From assembly GCA_020634375.1 (NCBI GenBank), contig JACKBX010000013.1, positions 40,060 through 104,059 of the forward strand: a stretch of DNA of 64,000 bases, given 5' to 3'. The stretch is from Ardenticatenaceae bacterium. GTDB lineage: Bacteria > Chloroflexota > Anaerolineae > Promineifilales > Promineifilaceae. The position numbers and the translations under genes are program-made. Numbering within the stretch: the stretch's first letter is position 1; every line of letters begins with the position of its first letter. This document shows, piece after piece, positions 8,269 through 20,200 of the stretch. Under the pieces are notes generated by a model. The model was not told where the DNA came from. It ran no database searches and saw only the letters and a list, made by a program, of their open reading frames with translations.

Positions 8269-11200
8269 ATGTCGCAGTCTGACTCCTCTCCTCGTTCTCG
8301 TGTTATGTCTTTTCAACGTATCGGGTATGTTAGTTTTTTGCCACTGTTGGCATTGGTGTTGCTGGCCGCTCTCATCTGGTTGATGGGAGCCAGACCCACG
8401 CAAGCCTCGCCCACCAATACGATCTTCTATGTCACCGATGCTGGTTCTGGCAGTACCTGTTCGCAGGCATTGCCGTGTGCGCTGCAAACGGCCGTTACCA
8501 ACGCCGCCGCCGGTGATGAAGTCCACGTCGCGGGCGGGACTTACACCGATTCTGGCCCCGCCGTTGTCACCGTCACCACCGCCATTACCCTGACAGGCGG
8601 CTACGATGCTGCCAACTGGGGCACATCCCCCAACACACAGCTCAACCCCACAATTCTGGACGGGGAGTCAACCCGGCAAGTTGTGCGCATCGAAGGGGAC
8701 ATCAATCCGGTCATCGAGAACTTTGAGATTGTAAACGGCCGTACCGGCACATCCCCCTACGACAAGGGCGCGGGCATCTACAACGAAAGCGGCTCCCCCC
8801 TCATCCGCAACAACGACATCCACAACAACCAGGCCACCGCCGGTTCCGTCATTGGCGGCGGCATCTATGATGGCGGCTCGGCAACCATCGAGTCCAATCT
8901 AATCCACAACAACAGCACGGGCAACAATGGACAAGGCGGCGGTATTTACATCGCCAACAGCGGCGGAACAGCAACAACCGTCCGCCTGAACGAAATTGAC
9001 AACAACAGCGCCGCCCTGGGCGCAGGTGTTGCCCTCCACAGCGGTGAGGCTACGCTGGAAGCCAACACCCTGCATCACAACACCGCAGTGAATGGCAGCG
9101 TTATTGCCGGTGGTGGATTTTTCAACGACACAAGCAGCACAGCAGCCCTTTACAGCAACCTCTTTTACGCCAACAGCGGCCCGCTAGGTGGCGGGTTGGC
9201 CCTCACTGGCGACAGCACATTATGGAACAACACTATCGCCGAAAACAGCGCCAGCAGTCAGGGCGGTGGCATTTACGTGGGTAGTGGAACCATTCAAATT
9301 AATAACACCATCATCGCCTTCAACACCGCTTCTACCAACGACGGTATTCACGTTGCTGGGGGCACAGTCAGCGGTGGCTACAACAACGTCTATGACGACA
9401 GCATTGATCCCAGCGTCACCTTCAGCAATCCCGTCAGCGGCAACCCCAACTTCGTCAGCCCCGGCTCACCGGATTACAACTACCACCTGCCCCCTGGCAG
9501 CCCAGATGTGGATGCTGGCGACCCGGCCACACCCGCCATCGGCGTGGACATGGACGGCCAGCCGCGCCCCTACAATGGCATTTACGACGTAGGCGCAGAT
9601 GAATACGGCAATCTCGTCGCCTTTACGCTGGAACCCCCGGTAATTAACAACGATTATCAGGACAGCGGCACAATCGCCACCTACCATCACACGCTGCACA
9701 ACACAGGCAACGTCGCCGACACCTACACCTTCTCCTGCTCCAACGACCAGGGTTGGAATGTGACCTGCCCCAGTTCTGTTGCGCTCAGCCCATTGGCGCA
9801 GACCACACTCTCCACGCTAGTTGAGGTGACGGGTACGGCCCGTACCCGCGCCCGCACGTTGATCACGGCCGTTTCCACCACCTCTCCCACTATTTCGCAT
9901 ACGGCCGTTATCGAAACCATCGTCGCCCCCCACCCTGCCCTCGACTTCACACCCAACTACTCCGCCACCGTGCTGCCCGGCGAAACATTCACCTACACCC
10001 ACATGCTCACCAACACCGGCGACGCCCTGGAAACATTCAATATTGAATTGGTGGATGGAAGTTGGGCGCAAATTTTGCCCACCAACAACTTCCCCGTTGA
10101 CCTGCTTCCTGGGGCCACCATGCCCATTCGCGTCGTCATTGCCGTGCCCGCCACCGCCCCGGAAGGGCTGCTCAACGAAACCATCATCCGCGCCAGTTCT
10201 GATTACGACCCGGCCATCGCCAAAGTGGTTACAGACACATTAATAGCCCGCCCCACAGTGGGCACACGCTACGTCTCCCGCGATGGCGACGACACGGACA
10301 ACAACTGTACGCAGGTAGATGAACCCTGTAACAGCGTAGGGCACGCCATCGGGCAGGCCTCCTTCGGCGATGAAATCCGCATCGCACGCGGAACCTATTT
10401 CGAGTCCGGCATTCCGGTCAATGACACCGTGTACCTGTCCGGCGGCTGGTCTACCAATTTCCGCAGCCAGGGGGAGCCGCGAGACACGATTATTGATGCC
10501 GAACTCACCGCCTTCATTTTTGATGTGGCCCCCGGCAGTACAGTGCGCCCCAGTTTCAGCAACATGGTGCTGCAAAATGGGGCCAGCGGTGGCCCCGGCG
10601 GCGCGGTATTTGTCGGCAGTTCGGCACAGCCAGCATTTGAACAGGTGATTTTCCAACACAATAGCGGCACGCGCGGTGGCGCTATCTACGCTGCCAGTTC
10701 GGCCGTCGTCACCATTCAAAAGAGCGAGTTCATTAACAATACGGCATCTGACAGCGGTGGTGCGCTGTACAGCAACAGCAGCATCATACTGGTGCAGCAA
10801 AGTGGTTTTTATACGAACACGGCCGTTTCCCACAGCGGCGCCATCTACATCAACGGCGGTCAGTTTGTCGCCGAAAACAACCTGTTTAGCGCCCACACCG
10901 CCGGAGGTAATGGCGGGGCGCTCTTCCTGGCAAGCGGGCAAACTAGCTTGTGGAACAACACCTTTGTCAACAACCAGGCCGGGGGCAACGGCGGGGCCAT
11001 TTACAACAATGCCTCTACGGCCGTTCCGGTGGTCAATGCGCTGCTGGTGAGCAACACGGCCGTTTCTGGCGGCGCCATCTTCGACAACAGCGGCAACCTC
11101 ACCCTCAGCTACAGCGACCTCTGGCAAAACAGCCTACCCGAAGTCAGCGGCGGCACATTGGGGGATGGCATCCTCCAAGCTGACCCGCTCTTCCGCGACG

Positions 11201-14200
11201 AATTTTTCCGTCTGGATCGCGGTTCCCCGGCACTGGATCATGGCGATCCCAACACCACCCTCACCATAGACTTTGAAGATGACTTCCGCCCCGCCGACAG
11301 CGGCTTCGACATGGGCTGGGACGAGTTGGTTGGCTGCCGCGCCCAGCGCGATGGCATCATTTACAGCAGCATTCAAGAGGCCATTGACGCCCCTGACGCG
11401 GTGAGCGACCTGATCCGTGTCACCGGAACCTGCCGCGGCGTGCATACCATCAACGACGCCGGGGGGCAGCCCATCCAACAAACTGTCCACTTGACGCAAA
11501 CGTTGACGATTCAAGGCGGCTGGAACAACGATTTCACGCGCTGGCTGAACCTGCCCACCTATGTTGATCCGGAAGGGCTGGGACGTGGTTTCTACGTCAG
11601 CGGCGCGGTTACGCCCACGCTGGAGAGCCTGTACATCGTAAATGGCGATGCCAGCGGACTGGGCGGCGGCCCCGCCAGCGAGGATGCAGGCGGCGGTATC
11701 TACAATCTGGATAGCAGCTTGATTTTGCAGGATGTGCGTATTTTGACGAATACGGCCGTCCTCGGTGGCGGCTTTTACAATCACATGGGAACACCCGTGT
11801 TCCACTCCACCGCGCCTGCCAGCGCCCTGGAGCAGGCTGACTCGCCCTTTGCCCAAGTGGCGGCGAACACGGCCGTTTCCGGCGGCGGCATCTACAACTA
11901 CACCGGAACCCTGTACGCAGACAGTATGCGCATCTACAGCAACACCGCCAGCAGCGGCGGCGGCATTTTCAATGATGCTGGCCCTATGGTGATGAGCAAC
12001 ACCGTCATTTACGCCAACGAAGCAACCGGCAGCGGTGGCGGCATCTACAACCAGGCAGCCACAGCTACTTTCTGGCATCTCACCGTATTCACGAATACAG
12101 CGGGCAGCAACGGCGGTGGTTTTTACAATGCGGCGGGCGATCCCCTGGTGCACAACACCATTTTCCAGAGCAACCGTGCCGTCAGCGGCCCCGCCTTTTA
12201 TGCCGCCAGCGGCACGCCAGACCTGGACTACAACTATTATCATGATTACGCGAGCACGCCTGTCATTGGAGCCAACGCAGGTGGCAGTTCCATCACTGAT
12301 AATGTCACACCTCCTGGCATAAGCGACCCGAACGGCGGCGATTTTCATCTGGAAGATACGGCCGTTGTCATTGACATTGGCGACCCGCTTTCTCCCATTC
12401 TCAAAGACTTTGAAGGCAACCCACGCCCCAACAACCAGGGGCCAGACATGGGTGCAGACGAGGCAGTTGGCTGCTATGTGATGCTGGGCGATGTGGTTTA
12501 TGGCAGCATCCAGGCGGCCTTAGAAGCCGCAGAACCGGGTGAAACCCTCAATATCTCTGGCATGTGCAGTGGCGTCCATTCGTATGATACGGGCGGCGGT
12601 GGCGGTGGAAGCTGCGGCGGCGCAATTGCCGTCACCATTCACCTGACAAAGAGCGTCAATCTGGTGGGCGGCTGGGATGCAGAATTCCTCAACCAGGACG
12701 AAGTCACGACGCTGGATGCTCTGGAATTAGGGCGGGTGATGTACATTGGGCCAGGCGTAACTTCGACCATTGAAGGCTTTGACATGGTGAATGGCCTGGT
12801 AGCGGGCAATGGCGGCGCCATTTGTATGGAAGATGCCGCGCCCACCATCAAGCACAATCAGTTTTACAGTAATACAGCCACCAATGGCGGGGCCATTTAC
12901 AGCGCAAACAGCGCGGCGCTGCTGACTGGAGGCAATCGTTTCTTCTTGAATGAGGCGACGGCGGGCGCGGCGGTGTATGCCAGTGGCAGCACGGCCGTTA
13001 CCGTACAAAACAACTTCATGTACTCGAATACGGCCGTTTCCGGCGGCGCATTCTACAACGGCGACGGCGACCATAACTTCTGGCACAACACCATCTACAG
13101 CAACACGGCCACCAGCGGCGGCGCGGTGTACGTGGCCACAGACAGCCCGCTCATTCGCAGCAACATCTTCATCAGCAACACAGCGACGACGGCAGGCGCT
13201 ATCTTTGCCGCTGGCGGCGCAACCCCCAGCCTGGGCTACAACGATTACCTCAACAACACGCCCGGCGACCTCAGCGGCGTGGCGTATGGGTCAGGGTATC
13301 TCATAGAAGACCCGGCTTTCAACGACCTGATCGGATTAGACTTCACCGTGCCCTTTACCTCGCCGGTGGTGGATGTGGGCGATCCCACGCTGCCTATTAC
13401 GGATGATTTCCAGACAAATATACGGCCGTCTCACAATGGTTTTGACATTGGCGCAGACGAATTTGGCGGCTGCTATGCCCGCGTTCTCAGTGCGCCTGAC
13501 GTGATTTATGGCAGCGTACAGGCAGCAGTAGACGCAGCCCCTGCTGGGGACGTGGTGCAAATAGATGGCACTTGCTACGGCGTCAGCCCGCACGAATTGG
13601 TCGCTGGCGGCGTGACGGTCACACAAACGCTGTTTGTGAACAAAGACCTGATTATTGACGGCGATTGGAATTACGAAGACCCGATTACGGCCACGCTAGA
13701 TGCGCTTGGGCGCGGACGCACGCTGTACGTGGGTTCCAGCGCCACGCTTACCGTTACCAACCTGATTTTGCAGGGTGGGAACGGCGCATTAGGCGGTCTA
13801 CCAGCAGGCGACGGCGGTGGCATTTACGTCGATGGCACGCTCGTTTTGCGGGACAGCGAGGTCTTGCAAAATCAGGCCGTGCGCGGCGGCGGTGTGTTTA
13901 ATGATGGGTACGTGACGATGATGGACACGGCCGTTCACAACAACCAGGCTACTCATGGCGCAGGCTTCTACAACAACATCACGGGGGCTGGAGCGGCCCT
14001 GCTGACGGGCGAAAATCGCCTGTTTGGCAACATAGCCACACAAAATGGCGGCGCAGTCTATCAAATGGAAGGGACCCTGGCGCTGGATGGCAACCGTTTG
14101 TTTGGAAATTATGCGGCATCGGGCGGAGCCATTTATCTGGCTGGTGGTAATGATGCCATTGATGTGTGGAACAATTTCATCTTCAACAACAGCGCAGGGC

Positions 14201-17200
14201 ATGGCGGCGGTGTGTACAATCTGGATACGAACGGCCGTATCTGGCACAACACCATCCTCGGCAACAGCGGAGATGGCTTGTACAGTGGGGCCAGCGCCAA
14301 CAACAACATCCACAGCAATATCTTTGACAGCAACGGGGGCGCGGGCATTCACACGCTGGCATCGTCGCCGGACATTGTGTACAACATTGTCATTAGCAAC
14401 AGCACCAACTACGCGGGAACGGCCGTTGCCGCCGCTTCCGACCCCAGCAACCAGAGCGTCACTCCAGTTTATGTGGACCGCGCACACCAAGATTACCACC
14501 TGCATCAAGACTCCCCCGGCGTAGACGAAGGCGACGACGACCTGCCCATCGCCGGGATGGATCATGACTACGATGGCGACCTGCGGCCCACCAATGCCGC
14601 CCCCGACATCGGTGCAGACGAAATCAACACCTGCTATATTCGTGTCATTGACCCGGATACAGATGAACCTGTTTACTTTGGCAAGCTGCAAGACGCCATT
14701 GAGTTTGCCGAAGACTTCCCGAACCCCAATCCGCGCGTAGAAATTGCACGCGGCACATGCAGCGGCGTGGAGTTCCGGGACGGAACTTACCAGGTTGGCT
14801 ACATTTCCGAAGATTTGCACATTATTGGGTCACTGCGTCACAGCAATTTCAGCAATCCGAACGACTATGTAAACCCCAACATTGCCGCATTGAGTACAGC
14901 TATTGATGCACAGGGTGAAGGGCGTGTATTCAAGATTGCGGGAACGGCCGTTGTCACGCTGGAACAAGTGGCTATGGTCAACGGCAACGCCTACGTCGCT
15001 GGCGGTGGCAACAATGGTGGCGCTGTCTACTACCCCGGCCCAAGCCGTCTGGAAACAGACACCAGCGAAGCATGCCAGAACTATGCCGAAAACGGCGGCG
15101 GCTACTTCATCGGCAGCACGGCCTCAGCCTACGTCACCGGAGCCGGAACCGGTTCCTGTTGGGTAGCCCTCTTTGATGGCGACGAATTCCTGCAACAGTA
15201 TGATTATTACTTCGGCAACACGGCCATGAGTGATGGCGGCGGCATCTACGTTAGCAACGGCGCAGATGTAGACGTGGTCAATCATGGATTTGGCGGTAAC
15301 ACCGCAGCTGGCAACGGCGGCGGCCTCTATAATGGCGGGCAAATGCGCGTCATCAATGGCATCTTTAGCTACAACTATGCTCTCAGTGGGGACGGCGGCG
15401 GCGTCTACAACGGCGGCGGGCTGGCAATGTACCATAATACTGTGCGTCGTAATACGGCCGTCAACCTGGGCGGCGGTATATACCAGGGCGGTACCTCACT
15501 CACCCTCAACAGCAGCATCATCTACTCCAACACGGCAGCCAATGGCGGCGGGTTACACGTTGCCGGGGGCAGCAGCGCCATACGTTCCTATGATAACTTT
15601 AACGCCAACTCTCCTAACGATACCAATGACGGGAACGTGGGCACAAACCACATCTCAGGGAACCCGCTTTTTGCTTACGGCTATGCCCTCTCGCAATATT
15701 CGCCCAATATTGACCAGGCCGACCCCGCCCTGTTGTTAGACATCAGTGAAGGCGGCATATGGGCCGATGGCATAGACTTTGATGCCGGAAACTATAAACG
15801 GCCTGACGTACACCCCACATACAACGACTTAAATACCTCGCTTTACGGCTATGCCAGCGACGTAGGCGCAGACGAGTATTGGAAAGAATTCGGCTGCGAC
15901 GTGCTGCCCAACAACGATCAAAGCACCATCTTCCCCGGCGAAATCATCACGTACTCAGTAGCAGTCTTCAACGTAGGCTACCCCAACCGGCTAAGCAGCA
16001 ATTATCCGCATGGTTACACGGACACCATTACAATTACATTGAGTAGTTCGCAAGGATGGGCCACCCTCAGTGGTGGAGCAGAACAAGTGGTGGAACTGGA
16101 TTATTACGATGACGTGGAGCAAGACGACCGGGTATACCTAACCTTGACGGTAGCAGTCCCCATCACATCGCCGTTTGGCGTGCAGGAGCAGTCTCTGGTA
16201 GAGTGTCGTTCAGCTTCGCTGCCCTCACGCTCTAACACCTCCAGTTTCTTGACCAATGCGGGACTGGTGAGTACGGTTTTGGTTGAGCCAGAGTACATCA
16301 CACAAACGTATCCCGGCCAAGTTTTGACCTTTACTCACTACATTACCAATACAGGAAATGAACCCAACGATTTCTACCTTATCCCCAGTGCAGGGGCGGC
16401 AGGATTGTCTACGGCCAGTGTTACACGTATTGAAGATACGGACGGCGCGGTTTACAGCAACACGTTGGGCCTGAGTGATGTGCCGATCACGATTGGCCGA
16501 GGTGAAATGATCACGGCGTTGCTGCAAGTGAACGTATTGGAAACGGCCGCTTCCGGCGAAATCGCTACCCCCGGCCTCATTGCTCGCGCTGTAGATGATC
16601 CCTCCATTCAAGGGCAGGTGATCAACCAGATCACCATCAGCCCCACAGCGGGCACGCGCTACGTAGCCCCTGGCGGTGTAGATGAGGGCAATAACTGCCT
16701 GTTGAATGACCAGCCTTGTGCCACTGTCCAACATGCTGTAGACCAGGCGCTTGATGGTGACAGCATCCTCGTTGCCGGTGGTCTGTACACCCACCAAAGT
16801 GTAATCACGACGACGGAAACATTGGTGCAAAATGTTTACATCAACAAATCGGTGAGCATTATTGGTGGCTACAGCACGACGGACAATTTCGCTGTTTCAC
16901 AGCCAATCACGAATGTGACGGCGCTGGATGGCGAGGACGGCCGTCGCGTGATCTACATCACGCCAGGCCATGACGTGACGTTGAGCGGCTTGTTTGTACA
17001 GAACGGCCACTTCCCCTCCCTCACCAATGACCAAAAAGGGAGCGGCATCTACAACGGCGGCTCTAACCTGACCATTGAAAACACACAGGTTTTGTCGGGT
17101 ACGGCCGTTTCTGGCGGTGGACTGTACCACGCAGACGGCGATCTTACCGTCCACAGCAGCGTCTTTGCCCACAACGATGGCAACGGCAGCAGTTCCGGTT

Positions 17201-20200
17201 CGGCATCTGGCAGCGGTATATTCGTCGTCACGGGTACAGTGCTGCTAGAAAACAACACCTTTGCCAACAACATTGCGTCAATAAGTGGAGGCCGTGCCCC
17301 CAACGCCGATGACGGCTACGGCGGCGCTGTTTACCAGGAAGCGGGAACACTCTCGCTGATCAACAACATCTTCAGCCAAAATGAAGCAGGGGTTGACGGA
17401 TTTGCCGTCTACATCAGCGCGACGCTGCCCATTGCTAATGATTACAACCTGTACTTCAATAATTCTGGCGGCGTTGGCGGCGCAGACACCAACTTCTCGC
17501 CAGGCGCTCACAGCTTTAGCGGCGACCCAACCTTTGCCGACACTTTCTTCCACATTGGGCCAACCTCGGCGGCCAAAGACACGGGCACAAACAGCATTGC
17601 CTTCCTTGCAGGAACTGACTTTGAAGGCGACCCACGCCAATTAAACGGCACAGTGGACATTGGCGCAGATGAGCGCGTGCAGCACGCCAGCTTCACCTTT
17701 GTTCCGGTGACGCAAACGGCAACGATTCTGCCAAACATCAGTCACGTATATACGCACACACTCACCAACAACGGCGATACAGCGGACACGTACACGCTGA
17801 TATTGAACAGCACGCAGCTTGGCGATCCCGCAGATTGGGATCACAACCTGACGCCCAGTAACTTCGCGCTCAATATCGGCGCATCGCAAGTTGTGACGCT
17901 GATGATCACTGGGACGGTTCCCGGTGATGTGGATACTTCGACGATTACGGCAACGCCGTTGAGCGGGCCATCTGTAGCTGTTGTGGACACAACCATTATC
18001 AGCAGTACAGCGGGTGTGGATATTGGCCCATCACGAGCCGGTTCCGGCGAACCAACAATGACGGTACAATATCAACACACGCTGACAAATACAGGTAATG
18101 GGCTAGATTCGTTTGACCTGCACCTGTTGGCAGGCACACCTCCTGGTTGGACAGTGACGGTGGAACCGGCAGCGACGGGCATTGTGCCCACAGGCGGCAC
18201 GATTCCATTTACGGTGAGTGTGACTATTCCAGCAGGAACGGCCGTCAATACCATCCACACTGCCGAAATTGAAGCCGTTTCCCAAACAGATGGCACGGCA
18301 CAGGACACGCTGGTAGATACAACCACTGTGCTGCCCGCTTATGGGCTGCAACTGCTGCCTGCGGCGCAATCGCAAAGTGTGATGGATGGGGCAACGGCCG
18401 TCTATACCCACACGCTCACCAACCTGGGCAACATCAGCGACACGGTGTCGCTGACGGTGACAGAAAGCCTGGCCTGGGGAGCGTCCATAAACCCGGCGGC
18501 CATCGCCCTGAACCCCGGCGCAAGCGCCACTGTGACGGTGACGGTTCCTGTACCACCCAACACAGGCGGGCAAGTACACGTCAGCGATGTGACGGCTGCA
18601 TCGGAAGGGCCTGGGGTGACGGCAACGGCCGTTGATACCACCACCGTCCTGATTGATAACAGCGTTGCCATTGGGCCAGACCATTTACGGATAGTAGATG
18701 CAGATACACAAGTTATCTACCAATTCACCGTAACCAACACGGGCAACGTCAGCGACACCTTCAACTTTACGCAAGATGGCGGTACACAAGGCTGGGTCAG
18801 CGGCTTCAGCGGCAGCAGCGCCTTATTAGCACCAGATGACACGACAACAGTCATACTCACGGTGACAGTTCCCGCAGGAGCCACACCAGGGACAGAGGAT
18901 GTCACTACCGTAAGCGCCACATCGACCAACGCCAGCAACAGCGCAACGGCGACGACCCGCGTGCGCCAGTTGCATGGCCTGGCGTTTGCGCCAAATCTCA
19001 CGCGCACGGTGGATGCAGACAGCGTGGTAACGTACACACATACGCTTACCAATACTGGCAACGGCGTAGACACATTCACCTTTGCGGCGAACAGCAGCGA
19101 GGGCTGGGCCATTACCCTGCCACCAGATGTGGCGAATCTTGGCGCAGGACTGACGGCCAATGTCGTGGTGACGCTGACCGTGCCCCCCGGCCCTGGCGGC
19201 ATCACAGACACGTTACGGCTGACGGCCAGTTCTGTCATCAGTCCGGCTTTCACAGCCACAGTGACGAATACAACAGTGGTCACGCTGACGCCAGGAGCAT
19301 TGGACGTCATGATTGCCCCGGACAATGAAGACAGCGGTCTGCCGGGCGAATTGATGACGTATTACCACACAGTGACGAATACGGGCACGTTGGATGCAGA
19401 TTTTGTACTGACGGCCGTTTCTAATCAAAGCTGGACGACAACTGTACAGCCCCCCACCCTCAGCCTGTTATCGGGAGCCAGCGAGATGGTGACGGTGACG
19501 GTGCAAATTCCGTCACTGGCGGGTGATGGCGTGGTGGATTTGACAACGGTGACGGTGCAGGATACGGGAATGATTGTGCAGGATACGGCCGTTAATACCA
19601 CCACCGTAACCGGTGTCTATTCGGTCGTAATCGCCCCCAATCGCAGCAGCACAGGCATACCGGGTGAGACCCTTACTTACACGCATGTAGTAACAAATAC
19701 GGGCGATTTTGCTGACAGCTACTCAGTTGGTGTCAGCTCCAGCCAAAGCTGGACAGTCACGGTGACGCCTGATGCGATTCCCTTACTCATTCCGGGAGAA
19801 AGTACGCCGGTCACAGTAACGGTTGCCATTCCGAGTGGGGCCGCGAACGGGCAAATCGATGTGGCAACGGTGACGGCGCAATCGCTCAATGCTGCCGCCA
19901 ATGACTCGGCTGCTGACACCAGTATTGTGCAAGTGCAAGGAGAAGGTGTACTGCTAGAACCTGATCACAGTGATGTGGGTGCGCCGGGTGAGATGTTGGT
20001 GTATCACCACACGCTAACGAATACGGGCAGTAGTACGCTAACTTTCTTGTTGGCTACGCAGTCAAGTCAGGGTTGGGTAACGGCCGTCACGCCAGACCGG
20101 GTGGATAACCTGGCAGCGGGCGACTCGCATGAAATTACGGTGACGGTTGCCATTCCTGCTGGCGCTGTGAATGGAACCGAGGATTGGACTTCAGTGGCAG

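Noticed and set aside
12600..12615. GGCGGTGGCGGTGGA run as a possible repeat element
   Set aside because: It encodes a glycine linker inside the surface protein and is not flanked by structure.
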